From: Chryseobacterium sp. FP211-J200
GTDB lineage: Bacteria > Bacteroidota > Bacteroidia > Flavobacteriales > Weeksellaceae
Length of the DNA stretch: 64,000 nt
Assembly (NCBI RefSeq): GCF_001643375.1
Contig: NZ_LSHB01000003.1
Span: forward strand, 34,568 to 98,567
Direction: 5' to 3'
In this document: piece by piece, positions 34,764 through 44,426 of the stretch
How the letters are laid out: each line of letters starts with the position of its first letter
How positions within the stretch are numbered: position 1 is the first letter of the stretch
The notes under the pieces: generated by a model
What the model saw: the letters and a program-made list of their open reading frames with translations, nothing else
What the model was told of the DNA's origin: nothing
Databases searched by the model: none
Position numbers and translations under genes: made by a program

Positions 34764-35495
34764 TCATTTTTCCGCAATTCTTTCCAAATATGCCTTAATG
34801 TTATTGTCAAGAGAAATAGTTATTCCGCCTACATTTTTAGCTTTCATGTACATCAAAACTTTTTCGTCCCGTAATGAGAACATCAAAAAATCATTGAGCT
34901 TTTCGGGCGGTATTCCTGCTTGTGCAAAATATTCTGGATCGATATTACTCCTAGTCCAGGCCAATCCCTCCTGCATATCTTCATATTTGTAAAGCCTTTT
35001 CAATCTTCTGGATTTTCCGCTAACGACATCATAAATTGCCTGAAAATTGATTGTTGGAGGAATACCGATCAGAGGCATTAGAATATCATTGACAGCTTCA
35101 GCTGGTTTTTCCCGCGGCTTGTCTGGTCCTTTTGGAAGTCCAATCGAGTTCCTGAGTTCTTCTTCCCTGGAACGGGCAAGATTTTTATTAATGATCTTTA
35201 CTTCCTCTATTTCCTGTGGAATCCTTTCAAGTTTAATCGATTGAATATCATTAGAACTAATTATTATCTTCCCTAATTTAAAACTTTCTTTAGCAAACCG
35301 GATCTCGTCACCCATTTTCCCATCGATGATAAAGTTTCTAGATGCATCAGTGTAAGTTTTTTGGTCGGTCGTCATGTTCACGATTAAAACTTTGGGAATC
35401 AGAACATCGTCCTCGGTCGTGACTTTCCCCGAAATATTCTGAGAAATAATAAATCCTGATACGGCGAGAAAAATAAGTTGTAAAAGTCTTTTCAA
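34764..35495 (-). CDS. Exported protein with a carboxypeptidase-regulatory-like domain, paralogue A
   Basis: A 243-residue protein starting at a TTG codon; no upstream in-frame ATG exists and a later start would remove the signal peptide (residues 1 to about 18, ends FIISQ). An N-terminal beta domain (about 20-95: GKVTTEDDVLIPKVLIVNM, then DASRNFIIDGKMGDEIRFA) resembles CarboxypepD_reg/DUF4480-like domains that precede TonB receptors, followed by a helical C-terminal half. It is paralogous to the protein at 44427-45140, with the same domain order, promoter, leader and TTG start. Function unknown; probably periplasmic or outer-membrane associated. Confidence 0.8.
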   Translation of the reverse strand: MKRLLQLIFLAVSGFIISQNISGKVTTEDDVLIPKVLIVNMTTDQKTYTDASRNFIIDGKMGDEIRFAKESFKLGKIIISSNDIQSIKLERIPQEIEEVKIINKNLARSREEELRNSIGLPKGPDKPREKPAEAVNDILMPLIGIPPTINFQAIYDVVSGKSRRLKRLYKYEDMQEGLAWTRSNIDPEYFAQAGIPPEKLNDFLMFSLRDEKVLMYMKAKNVGGITISLDNNIKAYLERIAEK

Positions 35496-35510
35496 AAGCT
35501 ATTGTTTGTT

Positions 35511-35518
35511 CAAAAATA
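35511..35518 (-). promoter_or_regulatory. -7 element (TATTTTTG) of paralogue A
   Basis: Perfect TAnnTTTG, 15 bases before the TTG start codon. The sequence from here to the start is nearly the same as at 45138-45162, upstream of the second paralogue. Confidence 0.6.
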
Positions 35519-35534
35519 AGCCACTTTGTTAAAA

Positions 35535-35569
35535 CAAAAATACGGTTTAACTTTCGTTAACCGTATTTC
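35535..35569 (-). terminator. Intrinsic terminator of cysS
   Basis: AAATACGGTTTAAC and GTTAACCGTATTT form a long stem, flanked by A-rich sequence to the left, so minus-strand transcripts end in a T-run. Confidence 0.8.
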
Positions 35570-35598
35570 TAAATATTTAAGATTATAATCCTGTATCT

Positions 35599-37068
35599 TT
35601 ATAATAATTGATAGGTGGTTCCTTCTCTTCCATCTTTTAATTCAATTCCTTTCTCAAGAAGCTGATCACGGATCTGGTCAGAAAGTTCCCAATTCTTGGA
35701 TTTTCTGGCTTGATTTCTCAAATCGATTAAAACCTGTAAAGTCTGGTCAAGCTTATCGTTATTCGATTCTTCAATAGTTTCCAATCCTAAAACATCGAAA
35801 ACAATCGCGTTTAAAAATTGTTTCAAATCTTCATAGTCATTGGTAGAGATACTTTCTTTTCCAAGTTTCGAAGCTGAAATAAACTTCACCGCCTCGAACA
35901 AATGAGAAATCAAAATCGGACTATTGAAATCGTCTGACAAAGCTTCCAACACTTTTTCTTTCCAATTTTTATAATCAAAAGAAGATGTTTCTACGCCCTC
36001 TGTCGGAACTTGAGTATTTAGGATTTTCACAGCTTCCATCAATCTGTTGAAGCCTTTTTCACTTGCCAACATTGCATCATTTGAAATATCCAAAACACTT
36101 CTGTAATGCGCCTGTAAAAAGCAAAATCTCAACACACTTGGATGAAAAGCTTTTTCAAAGAAATCATTATTTCCGCTCATTAATTGCACTGGCAAAATAA
36201 AATTCCCAGTTGTTTTGCTCATTCTTTGCCCATTCATTGTCAGCATATTCGCGTGCATCCAATATTTCACAGGTTCTACGCCGTTGCAAGCTTTTCCTTG
36301 CGCAATTTCGCATTCGTGGTGTGGGAATTTCAAATCCATTCCGCCACCGTGAATATCGAACTGGTCGCCCAGATATTTTGTGCTCATCGCAGTACATTCC
36401 AAGTGCCAGCCCGGGAAACCTTCTCCCCAAGGCGACGGCCATTTCATAATATGTTCCGGTGACGCTTTTTTCCAAAGGGCAAAATCCTGTGGATTTTTCT
36501 TTTCAAATTGTCCATCCAAATCTCTTGTGTTGGCAAATAATTCCTCGATATTTCTTCTGGAAAGTTCGCCGTAATTGAGGCCTCTTGCATTGTATTCCAA
36601 AACATCGAAATACACTGAACCGTTGCTTTCATAAGCAAAACCTTTTTCAATTAGATCTTTTGCAAGTTCCAATTGTTCGATGATGTGACCAGTTGCAGTC
36701 GGTTCAATCGTTGGCGGAAGCAAATTGAATTTCTTCAAAACCTCGTGAAAATCGACTGTATATTTCTGTACGATTTCCATAGGTTCAAGTTTTTCCAATC
36801 TGGATTGTTTGATGAATCTGTCATTATTGATATCGCCGTCGTCCGTCAAATGTCCGGCATCCGTAATATTTCTGACATAACGAACTTTATAACCCAAAAA
36901 CTGAAGACTTCTGTAAATAAAATCGAAGGACAAAAAAGTTCTCACATTTCCGAGATGCACATTGCTGTAAACCGTCGGTCCACAAACGTACATTCCGATA
37001 TTACCTTCCAAGATGGGTTTGAAAACTTCTTTTTCGCCTGAAAGCGAGTTGTATATTTTTAGTTGCAT
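35599..37068 (-). CDS. cysS: Cysteinyl-tRNA synthetase
   Basis: A 489-residue class I aminoacyl-tRNA synthetase. The HIGH motif is HLGN (residues 38-41), preceded by the zinc ligand Cys29 in YVCGPTVY; the other zinc ligands lie in LECTAMS and in [15 protein letters not shown]. The KMSKS loop is RMSKTTGN. The C-terminal anticodon-binding and DALR-like region has normal length. It charges tRNA-Cys and is essential. It is monocistronic with a terminator downstream. Confidence 0.97.
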   Translation of the reverse strand: MQLKIYNSLSGEKEVFKPILEGNIGMYVCGPTVYSNVHLGNVRTFLSFDFIYRSLQFLGYKVRYVRNITDAGHLTDDGDINNDRFIKQSRLEKLEPMEIVQKYTVDFHEVLKKFNLLPPTIEPTATGHIIEQLELAKDLIEKGFAYESNGSVYFDVLEYNARGLNYGELSRRNIEELFANTRDLDGQFEKKNPQDFALWKKASPEHIMKWPSPWGEGFPGWHLECTAMSTKYLGDQFDIHGGGMDLKFPHHECEIAQGKACNGVEPVKYWMHANMLTMNGQRMSKTTGNFILPVQLMSGNNDFFEKAFHPSVLRFCFLQAHYRSVLDISNDAMLASEKGFNRLMEAVKILNTQVPTEGVETSSFDYKNWKEKVLEALSDDFNSPILISHLFEAVKFISASKLGKESISTNDYEDLKQFLNAIVFDVLGLETIEESNNDKLDQTLQVLIDLRNQARKSKNWELSDQIRDQLLEKGIELKDGREGTTYQLL

Positions 37069-37191
37069 TGTTTATTTTAAAATTGAAAGATTAAATAATT
37101 AAAAGATTTAAAAAATTACACAGACAGCAACTGCAACAAATAATTGTTGCTATGAAAATCCGGATTGTATGCTTTTTAAATTTTATCATTA

Positions 37192-37857
37192 TTAATCAAA
37201 TTTTGCGTGACTTCCTACATAATGCAGAAATTCTTGTCTTGTAATTGGATTGGTTCGGAAAATCCCACTCAATTCTGCAGTAATCGTTGAACTTGCGGTA
37301 TCTTTTATCCCACGACAATTCACACAAAGATGTTTTGCATCGATGATACAAGCGACATTGTTTGTTCCTAAAGCTTCTTTTAAAGCGTCAACAATTTGCA
37401 TCGTCAATCGTTCCTGAACTTGCGGACGTTTTGCGTAATAATCTACAATTCTATTGATTTTTGATAATCCAATAACTTCTCCACTGGAAATGTAAGCTAC
37501 ATGCGCTTTCCCGATAATCGGTAAGAAATGATGCTCGCAGAAAGAATAAACCGTAATATCCTTCTCAACCAACATCTGGCGGTATTTATATTGATTTTTG
37601 AATGTGGAAATTCCAGGTTTATTTTCCGGAAGCAAGCCTCCAAAAATTTCGTTCACGTACATTTTTGCGACACGTTTTGGAGAATCTTTCAGGGAATCAT
37701 CGGTCATATCAAGACCCAATGTTTCCATAATTTCGCCAAATAAGCCTTCAATCTTCTTTATTTTTTCTTCCGGTTTCAGATCAAAAGCATCTGGTCTGAG
37801 AGGCGTGTGATCTTTTCCTGTAAACAGATCATCATCATTGTCAGGAATGTGTTCCAT
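37192..37857 (-). CDS. folE: GTP cyclohydrolase I
   Basis: A 221-residue enzyme converting GTP to 7,8-dihydroneopterin triphosphate, the first step of folate and pterin synthesis. Zinc ligands are in SFCEHHFLP (Cys and His) and in HLCVNCRG (Cys); RVAKMYVNEIF and PQVQERLT are family signatures. The start is set at the ATG of MEHIPDNDDD: a TTG codon 24 bases further upstream falls inside the -7 promoter element and cannot be the start. It is read divergently from acpP. Confidence 0.96.
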   Translation of the reverse strand: MEHIPDNDDDLFTGKDHTPLRPDAFDLKPEEKIKKIEGLFGEIMETLGLDMTDDSLKDSPKRVAKMYVNEIFGGLLPENKPGISTFKNQYKYRQMLVEKDITVYSFCEHHFLPIIGKAHVAYISSGEVIGLSKINRIVDYYAKRPQVQERLTMQIVDALKEALGTNNVACIIDAKHLCVNCRGIKDTASSTITAELSGIFRTNPITRQEFLHYVGSHAKFD

Positions 37858-37878
37858 AATATCATTAGTAATAAGAAG

Positions 37879-37886
37879 CAAAAATA
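37879..37886 (-). promoter_or_regulatory. -7 element (TATTTTTG) of folE
   Basis: Perfect TAnnTTTG, 22 bases before the folE ATG on the minus strand; this decides the folE start codon. Confidence 0.6.
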
Positions 37887-37998
37887 AACAAAATTTATCT
37901 ACTCCATGGAGAGTAAATCTAAAGATTTGATTATAAAAAGGATAGATTTAGAAAGTGTCTAAAAAACTAAAAAAAAATTGAAATGATTTGATTTTTTA

Positions 37999-38006
37999 TA
38001 TATTTG
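37999..38006 (+). promoter_or_regulatory. acpP operon promoter (-33 TTG, -7 TATATTTG)
   Basis: Perfect TAnnTTTG with a TTG at 37978-37980 (18-base spacer) and a leader of about 30 bases. It drives the acpP-fabF-rnc-pyk operon. Confidence 0.65.
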
Positions 38007-38038
38007 CACCAAATTAACATAATTAAAAATAAAATACT

Positions 38039-38278
38039 ATGTCAGACATTGCATCAAGAGTAAAAGCTATCATCGCTGATAAGCTTGACGTTGAAGAAAC
38101 AGAAGTGACTCCAGAAGCTAGCTTCACAAACGATTTGGGAGCTGATTCTTTGGATACTGTTGAACTTATCATGGAATTCGAAAAAGAATTCAACATCCAG
38201 ATTCCAGATGATCAAGCAGAGAAAATTACAACTGTTGGTCACGCTATCGCTTACATCGAAGAAGTTGTAAATAAATAA
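38039..38278 (+). CDS. acpP: Acyl carrier protein
   Basis: A 79-residue acidic carrier of growing fatty-acid chains. Ser37 in the GADSLD motif is the 4'-phosphopantetheine attachment site. The helix-II recognition sequence [13 protein letters not shown] is typical. It is the first gene of the operon, 25 bases before fabF, the classical fatty-acid pairing. Confidence 0.98.
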   Translation: MSDIASRVKAIIADKLDVEETEVTPEASFTNDLGADSLDTVELIMEFEKEFNIQIPDDQAEKITTVGHAIAYIEEVVNK

Positions 38279-38303
38279 TATTTATTCAAGACAAAAAAAA
38301 TTT

Positions 38304-39551
38304 ATGGAATTAAAGAGAGTAGTTGTAACCGGCTTCGGCGCTATTACACCGATTGGAAATAACGCGAAGGAATACTGGGAAAGCCTTAAAATAGGAGCAA
38401 GTGGCGCTGCCCCGATTACTCTTTTTGATTCCACTAATTTTAAAACCAAGTTCGCCAGTGAGGTGAAAAACTTTGACCCTCTTAATTATTTCGATAAAAA
38501 AGAGGCGAAAAAGATGGATAGAAATTCTCAGTTCGGCCAAATTGCCGCAAGAGAAGCTATCGCTCACGGTAGACTTATTGAAGACAATGTCGATAAAAAT
38601 CGCGTTGGTGTGATCTGGGGATCAGGGATCGGCGGACTGGAAACTTTTGAACAAGAAGTTTTAGGTTTTGCAGAATCCAAAGGTATTCCGAGATTCAATC
38701 CTTTCTTTATTCCAAAAATGATAGCGGACATTACTCCAGGAAACATTTCTATCGAATATGGTTTCCACGGGCCTAATTACACAACTGTTTCTGCTTGTGC
38801 TTCTTCTGCCAATGCTTTGATCGATGCAAAAATGCTTATTAACTTAGGCAAAGCGGACGTCATAGTGTGTGGAGGTTCAGAAGCTGCTGTAACAGCCAGC
38901 GGAATGGGAGGTTTCAACGCTATGCACGCACTTTCTACAAGAAACGATGATCCGAAAACGGCTTCCAGACCTTTTGACAAAGACAGAGATGGATTTGTAT
39001 TGGGTGAAGGCGCAGGATGTATCATTCTTGAAGAATACGAACACGCAAAAAAACGAGGTGCAACAATCTATGCAGAATTAGCTGGTGGCGGAATGAGTGC
39101 TGATGCACATCACATGACAGCTCCACACCCTGAAGGACTTGGCGCTTATCTGGTAATGAAAAATTGTTTGGAAGATGCTGGTGTAACTGCCGATGAAGTA
39201 GACCATATCAACATGCATGGTACATCTACTCCACTGGGAGACATCGCAGAATCTAATGCGATCGCAAAATTATTCGGGGAACACGCTTTCGATATTCAGA
39301 TCAATTCTACAAAATCAATGACAGGCCACCTTTTGGGAGCGGCAGGTGTTATTGAGGCCATTGCTGCATTACACGCAATCATCCACGGTATTGTTCCGCC
39401 GACGATCAATCATTTTACTGATGATGAAAACATCGACCCAAGATTGAATTTCACATTCAATACTGCGGTTGAAAAAGAAGTTAACATCGCTATGAGTAAT
39501 ACTTTTGGTTTTGGAGGTCACAATGCTTGTGTTCTTTTCAAAAAAATATAA
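38304..39551 (+). CDS. fabF: Beta-ketoacyl-ACP synthase II
   Basis: A 415-residue condensing enzyme that elongates acyl-ACP with malonyl-ACP. The Cys-His-His active site is intact: Cys in VSACASSANALIDA, His in HGTSTPLGD and His in KSMTGHLLGAAG. The C-terminal GFGGHNACVLF is the family ending. It uses the adjacent acpP product as substrate carrier. rnc follows after 9 bases. Confidence 0.98.
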   Translation: MELKRVVVTGFGAITPIGNNAKEYWESLKIGASGAAPITLFDSTNFKTKFASEVKNFDPLNYFDKKEAKKMDRNSQFGQIAAREAIAHGRLIEDNVDKNRVGVIWGSGIGGLETFEQEVLGFAESKGIPRFNPFFIPKMIADITPGNISIEYGFHGPNYTTVSACASSANALIDAKMLINLGKADVIVCGGSEAAVTASGMGGFNAMHALSTRNDDPKTASRPFDKDRDGFVLGEGAGCIILEEYEHAKKRGATIYAELAGGGMSADAHHMTAPHPEGLGAYLVMKNCLEDAGVTADEVDHINMHGTSTPLGDIAESNAIAKLFGEHAFDIQINSTKSMTGHLLGAAGVIEAIAALHAIIHGIVPPTINHFTDDENIDPRLNFTFNTAVEKEVNIAMSNTFGFGGHNACVLFKKI

Positions 39552-39560
39552 TATGTTTTT

Positions 39561-40331
39561 ATGGAGTTGAAAAGTTATTTTTCTAAATTCCTTCTTAAAA
39601 ACAGAGCACAAAAACTTTCGGAAAAAGATATTCTTTTTCGCAAAAACATTTCAAATATCGTTGGCTATAACATCCATGATATTGAGATCTTTAAAGAAGC
39701 ATTCTCTTTGAAATCTTCTTCAAAAAGTACGAATAAAAAAAATTACGAACGTCTTGAGTTTTTAGGGGATTCTGTTTTAGGAACCATTATTTCTTGTCAT
39801 CTTTTTCAAACTTACCCGAATGAAAATGAAGGATTTCTCACGCAGATGAAATCCAAGATCGTCAACAGGAAAAACCTTAATAAACTAGGCGAAGACCTTA
39901 AATTAAGTTCTCTTTTACAAGCTGATACAAGCCAAACGATCCTCAGTGAAAATATTTCCGGGAATCTTTTGGAAGCTTTGATCGGTGCACTTTATCTCGA
40001 CATTGATTATGAATTTTGTAAGAAAATCGTCTTAGACAGAATTCTTACACCTTCTACCATCAACAAGTTGGAAAACAAGATCATCAGCTACAAAGGTCTT
40101 CTTTTGGAATGGAGTCAAAAGAAAAAGATCCCAATCAAGTATGAAACCTGCGAAGAGATCCAGCCTAACAAGGTCATGGTTTTCCGTTGTCACGTTTGGC
40201 TTCACAACGAAAGGATCGCCAATGCAGTAGAAACCTCTAAAAAGAAAGCAGAGGAGAAAGCAGCGCAGAGAGCATTTTACGTTTTGAGTAAAAAAGAAAA
40301 CATTATTGAACATCAAAAAACAATATCTTAA
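39561..40331 (+). CDS. rnc: Ribonuclease III
   Basis: A 256-residue double-stranded-RNA endonuclease for rRNA and mRNA maturation. The RNase III signature is YERLEFLGDSVLGTII, and the second acidic cluster is in ENISGNLLEALIGALYLD. A C-terminal dsRNA-binding domain (about residues 170-245) ends with the Lys/Ala-rich KKKAEEKAAQRAF helix. The acpP-fabF-rnc order is also known in other bacteria. Its last 26 bases overlap the following gene. Confidence 0.97.
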   Translation: MELKSYFSKFLLKNRAQKLSEKDILFRKNISNIVGYNIHDIEIFKEAFSLKSSSKSTNKKNYERLEFLGDSVLGTIISCHLFQTYPNENEGFLTQMKSKIVNRKNLNKLGEDLKLSSLLQADTSQTILSENISGNLLEALIGALYLDIDYEFCKKIVLDRILTPSTINKLENKIISYKGLLLEWSQKKKIPIKYETCEEIQPNKVMVFRCHVWLHNERIANAVETSKKKAEEKAAQRAFYVLSKKENIIEHQKTIS

Positions 40332-40779
40332 ACTAGAAGAAGATCTTACAGAGATCAACGTCGGATTGATTAGACTTGCCAAACCAATCCCAGAGCACGA
40401 ATTGTTTTTTTCCATCAATAACATCAATACTTTTAAGTTCAAGAGAGTTGATGATATCCTCATAAAAGGCGAATATTTCGACCATTCTTTTTCGCGATAT
40501 CAGGCTTACGACCGTTTTTCCAAAAACTGTTATAGCTTCATTTCGAATCGATCGATCTCATCTGTCCAGAAAAAATTACAAAATCAGCTTTTTTCAGATG
40601 AATCAAATATTAAATTTTTACTAAATCTGCACCAAGACGTAGATTACATTTTAACTAATACGGATATGTTTGCGGAATTTTCGTTAATTTTGCTCCCGGA
40701 AAATTTTGTCTTCCAAATTCAAGAATATCCATTGAGCTCTGAAGAAGAGCTTTATCAATTAATTCAATATTATGAATAA
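40306..40779 (+). CDS. IPExxxVDY-family protein
   Basis: A 157-residue protein of a Bacteroidota-specific family with no known activity. The IPE element is in AKPIPEHELFF and the VDY in HQDVDYIL. It starts at a TTG codon inside rnc, a 26-base overlap, and its end overlaps pyk by 8 bases (ATGAATAA), so expression by translational coupling is likely. The fixed position between rnc and pyk in related genomes is from memory of the family. Its function is unknown. Confidence 0.85.
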   Translation: MNIKKQYLKLEEDLTEINVGLIRLAKPIPEHELFFSINNINTFKFKRVDDILIKGEYFDHSFSRYQAYDRFSKNCYSFISNRSISSVQKKLQNQLFSDESNIKFLLNLHQDVDYILTNTDMFAEFSLILLPENFVFQIQEYPLSSEEELYQLIQYYE

Positions 40780-42217
40780 AAACCTTAAGAAAACAAAGAT
40801 CATTGCAACACTAGGACCAGCATCTTCCAGCAAGGAAACGATGATCCAAATGATCCAAGCCGGTGTTGATGTATTTAGAATAAACTTTTCACACGCAGAT
40901 TATGATCTGGTGATGAAAAATGTCAATATCATCCGCGAGATCAACAAAGAATATGGCTACTCTGTATCTATTCTTGGAGATCTGCAAGGACCAAAACTAA
41001 GAGTTGGTGTAGTAAAAGAAGGATCTTTCCTTAATCCTGGAGATATTCTTACTTTCACCAATGAAAAAATCGAAGGAGATGCTACAAGAGTTTACATGAC
41101 CTATCAGCAGTTTCCTCAGGACGTAAAAGTTGGAGAGAGAATCTTGATCGACGATGGTAAATTGGTTTTCGAAGTTATCGAAACTAATAACTTAGACACT
41201 GTAAGAGCAAAAACAATCCAAGGTGGGCCATTGAGTTCTAAAAAAGGTGTGAATCTTCCTAACACAAACGTTTCTTTGCCTGCATTGACAGAAAAAGATA
41301 TTGAGGATGCAAACTTTATGTTGGACAATGAGTTTGACTGGATCGCATTATCATTCGTACGTCATGCTCAGGATATCATCGACCTAAAAGATCTGATGGC
41401 TAAACATCCAAACAACAAAACCAAAACGCCGATCATTGCTAAGATCGAGAAACCAGAAGGTGTGAAAAACATCGATGAGATCTTGCTAGAGTGTGACTGT
41501 CTAATGGTTGCCAGAGGAGATCTAGGTGTTGAAGTTCCTATGGAGCAAGTGCCTGTTATCCAAAAGAACTTGGTAAACAAAGCTAGACTTTATGCAAAAC
41601 CAGTGATCATCGCAACTCAAATGATGGAGACTATGATCAACATCCTTACGCCTACAAGAGCGGAAGTAAATGACGTTGCAAACTCTGTTCTGGATGGCGC
41701 TGATGCAGTAATGCTTTCTGGAGAAACTTCTGTTGGAAAATATCCAGTTGAAGTAGTAAGCAACATGGCGAAAATCGTTAAGAATATCGAGAAAACAGCG
41801 CTTTATTCAAAACTAAATCACGTGATCGAAGAAAAGATCAACTGTGTGGACGAGCGTTTCATCACTGATAAAGTTTGTCGTTCTGCAGTGGATATCGCCA
41901 AATCTACAGGTGCTGAAGCTATCGTAACGTTGACCTCATCTGGTTACACTGCTTTCCAAATCTCTGCACACAGACCTTCTTCTCACATCATCGTTTTCAG
42001 TAACAGCAAACGTGTGATCACGATGCTAAACCTACTTTGGGGTGTTAGAGCTTTCTATTATGACATGGAAAAATCTACAGACGAAACGGTTATCCAAGTG
42101 AATATGTTGACTCATAATTATGGATTCGTAGAGCAAGGTGATTATGTGATCAACCTGAACGCTATGCCGGTTCACAACGGTGGAAAAACAAATACATTGA
42201 GATTATCTACAATATAA
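40772..42217 (+). CDS. pyk: Pyruvate kinase
   Basis: A 481-residue glycolytic enzyme making pyruvate and ATP from phosphoenolpyruvate. Signatures are KIIATLGPASSS at the N-terminus, the active-site block IAKIEKPEGVKNIDEIL with its catalytic Lys, MVARGDLGVEVP and the MLSGETSVGKYP loop. The C-terminal allosteric domain is present at normal size. It is the last gene of the acpP operon, so glycolytic output and fatty-acid synthesis are transcribed together. Confidence 0.97.
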   Translation: MNKNLKKTKIIATLGPASSSKETMIQMIQAGVDVFRINFSHADYDLVMKNVNIIREINKEYGYSVSILGDLQGPKLRVGVVKEGSFLNPGDILTFTNEKIEGDATRVYMTYQQFPQDVKVGERILIDDGKLVFEVIETNNLDTVRAKTIQGGPLSSKKGVNLPNTNVSLPALTEKDIEDANFMLDNEFDWIALSFVRHAQDIIDLKDLMAKHPNNKTKTPIIAKIEKPEGVKNIDEILLECDCLMVARGDLGVEVPMEQVPVIQKNLVNKARLYAKPVIIATQMMETMINILTPTRAEVNDVANSVLDGADAVMLSGETSVGKYPVEVVSNMAKIVKNIEKTALYSKLNHVIEEKINCVDERFITDKVCRSAVDIAKSTGAEAIVTLTSSGYTAFQISAHRPSSHIIVFSNSKRVITMLNLLWGVRAFYYDMEKSTDETVIQVNMLTHNYGFVEQGDYVINLNAMPVHNGGKTNTLRLSTI

Positions 42218-42235
42218 TTTCAAGTTATATAAAAA

Positions 42236-42272
42236 AGAAAAAGACACCAAATTACTTTGGTGTCTTTTTTTA
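42236..42272 (+). terminator. Bidirectional terminator between pyk and the subtilase gene
   Basis: AAAGACACCAAA and TTTGGTGTCTTTTTTT form a stem around a 4-base loop with A- and T-runs on both sides. Confidence 0.92.
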
Positions 42273-42290
42273 TTATAGAATGTTTTAAAA

Positions 42291-44366
42291 TTATTCCTTA
42301 ATGATCTTCTTAGAGATCGTTCCAGTTTTTGTTTTGACATTAATGATATAAACTGAGCTTGGAAATTTGTTTAGATCAATGGTCTGAGATTTTGATATTT
42401 TAGAATTTTCATGGATCAATTTTCCATTCATATCGAAGACTGCGATTCTCTCAATATCAGTTGGAGAAGAAACATTCACCATACCTGTTGTCTTTGTAGG
42501 ATAGATCTTGATATCTTCTTTAATTAAATTATCCGAAGCTAAAGTGATCTTCTTTGTTCCCGTTGCAACCCAAGCAAAATCTTGTGTAGTAGCGTTACCT
42601 TCTTGGTTCACCAAAGTATTCTTGTTTGTCACTTCTACCCTATACACTCCATCTGCAATGGGATTATTGATGACAATCTGCTCAACGTTGTCCACGGTAT
42701 TGTCACCTTTGATTGCATTGGCATTTGGGTCAGCAATGTCCAATTTCCAAGGATAATAGACGGTTCCAGAGCCAATTTCCACAACTCTTAGATCAAGGTC
42801 ATTCACAATCCTTGACGTGTGATTCTGTTGAAGGTCTATATCTGTTGTAAAAGGTGTGATCGCTGGATCGACCCAAGAGATACTTACCTTCAAAGGTTCT
42901 GTTCCTGTTGCCTTTATTTCTTTTGTAAAGCTAACATTAGATTTCAAATTATCTTTTTGAAAGTACGCATCTTCCGTCAATCTATTAACCAAAACCTGAG
43001 CAGCTTTCTTTCCATCTACCAATCCCCAGCCGTACCAAACATCTGGACCTGGCCTACCCGCCTCATTTGCGGTGTGGGTCAAAAGCACTTTCATCTCGTC
43101 TGCAGTGAAGATGAAATCATTATTCCCAGACATATTTCGTTGGATCTGCGTCAATGCGCCAGCAATTCCAGAAACGATTGGTGTTGCGAAAGAAGTTCCA
43201 AATGTAGCCGTATAAGCAGTGATCGTATTATTTCCGATATAACTTGCCATGACCATATTGACACCCACCGCAGTGAGGTCTGGTTTCACAGCGCCATCCT
43301 TTCTTGGTCCAGCACTACTGAAAATCCCCTTTACCACATCGGTGGCCTGAGTATATTTGTTGTTGGGTGTCGTCAGTTGATTCACAGCGCCTACAGTGAT
43401 GATATTCTTCGCAAGAGAACCAAAACCGATGCAATTGTAACCTAAACTACAGTTGGCGGCAGGAATCACATCACCATCTTCAAAAGGAACATAAGCACCA
43501 TTTTTGAATTTATATTTTGCTTCAGTACCAGTTGGTCCTCCGCCGTAATAGTTTCCGGTAGATTTCACAATGATCTGCTGCGGATTGGAATAGACGATCT
43601 TATCAAAATTATAATCATTTTCATAATAAGCGCCAGAATAGGTATCTAGAGCATTAAGGTCATAGTTAGCATACCAATACCATCCAACTACGGGATAGTA
43701 AGGCGGATTTGCAGTACTCACATAGGTCCAGCCGACATTTGTTCCATAAGAGTGATTTGAAATATTGATATTAGGAATGGACACTAATTTTTCAAAATTT
43801 GTCCCAAGTGCCGTTGCGGAAAAACTGTAATTATCTGTCGTTCCTAATGGAAGGACACCTTTTGCATTCGCTTTTGAATAACTTTGACCACCAGATGTAA
43901 AATTTCCGGTCGCAAGTCCATTGCCTATTAAAACATTGGTAACACTGGTTGAGTGGGTGTATCTTGTGGTTGTCGCCGCTTCTTTGTAAACAGCACGTCC
44001 AGCAATTTGCTCATGATTATCCTGAGGTCTTCCACTGTCAAAAACTGTAATTTTGATTCCATTTCCCGTAACTGCAGCAGCACCTGTAACAGAACCACTT
44101 TGCAATTCATCGATATTGGAAGTTGCATTGGCTCTGGTTTCTTCTGTTGTATAAAAAAAAGGCATTCCGCCTGCGAAACCTGCAAGATTACTTTTTAAGC
44201 TGTCTTTTTCCTCAATGGAATATCTAGAATTTTTATTGAAAAAAGCATCCAACTTTTTTTCATTTTCTAATTTTTGTTTAGCGAACTCATTTTTCAGTTT
44301 AAGATCCTGAGCATTAGAAAAATAAAAGGAAAATAACATCCCAACACTTAGTACAATTTTTTTCAT
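42291..44366 (-). CDS. Subtilase (S8 family serine peptidase) exported by the type IX system
   Basis: A 691-residue secreted protease. The start is at the ATG of MKKIVLSVGMLF, because a perfect promoter element lies just upstream of it and an in-frame ATG 60 bases further upstream precedes that element. Signal peptide 1 to about 20. Catalytic residues: Asp in TVFDSGRP, His in THSTSVTNVLIG and Ser in GTSFATPIVSG. The last about 75 residues (IKIYPTKTTGMVNVSS through KTGTISKKIIKE) are a T9SS type A sorting domain, so it should be released or anchored at the cell surface. Substrate unknown. Confidence 0.93.
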   Translation of the reverse strand: MKKIVLSVGMLFSFYFSNAQDLKLKNEFAKQKLENEKKLDAFFNKNSRYSIEEKDSLKSNLAGFAGGMPFFYTTEETRANATSNIDELQSGSVTGAAAVTGNGIKITVFDSGRPQDNHEQIAGRAVYKEAATTTRYTHSTSVTNVLIGNGLATGNFTSGGQSYSKANAKGVLPLGTTDNYSFSATALGTNFEKLVSIPNINISNHSYGTNVGWTYVSTANPPYYPVVGWYWYANYDLNALDTYSGAYYENDYNFDKIVYSNPQQIIVKSTGNYYGGGPTGTEAKYKFKNGAYVPFEDGDVIPAANCSLGYNCIGFGSLAKNIITVGAVNQLTTPNNKYTQATDVVKGIFSSAGPRKDGAVKPDLTAVGVNMVMASYIGNNTITAYTATFGTSFATPIVSGIAGALTQIQRNMSGNNDFIFTADEMKVLLTHTANEAGRPGPDVWYGWGLVDGKKAAQVLVNRLTEDAYFQKDNLKSNVSFTKEIKATGTEPLKVSISWVDPAITPFTTDIDLQQNHTSRIVNDLDLRVVEIGSGTVYYPWKLDIADPNANAIKGDNTVDNVEQIVINNPIADGVYRVEVTNKNTLVNQEGNATTQDFAWVATGTKKITLASDNLIKEDIKIYPTKTTGMVNVSSPTDIERIAVFDMNGKLIHENSKISKSQTIDLNKFPSSVYIINVKTKTGTISKKIIKE

Positions 44367-44381
44367 CTCGATAACTTTTTG

Positions 44382-44389
44382 CAAAGATA
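44382..44389 (-). promoter_or_regulatory. -7 element (TATCTTTG) of the subtilase gene
   Basis: Perfect TAnnTTTG on the minus strand, 15 bases before the chosen ATG; it lies inside the longer upstream reading frame and fixes the start. Confidence 0.65.
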
Positions 44390-44426
44390 AAAAATACTTG
44401 GTTGAAATCCCTTTTAAACCTTTCAA

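Noticed and set aside
36167..36475. Several overlapping 80-100-codon frames on both strands inside cysS
   Set aside because: All lie within the conserved cysS catalytic core and are composition artefacts.
37115..37155. GCAAC...GTTGC palindrome between cysS and folE
   Set aside because: The stem is only 5 bp and no T-run follows, so it was not called as a terminator.
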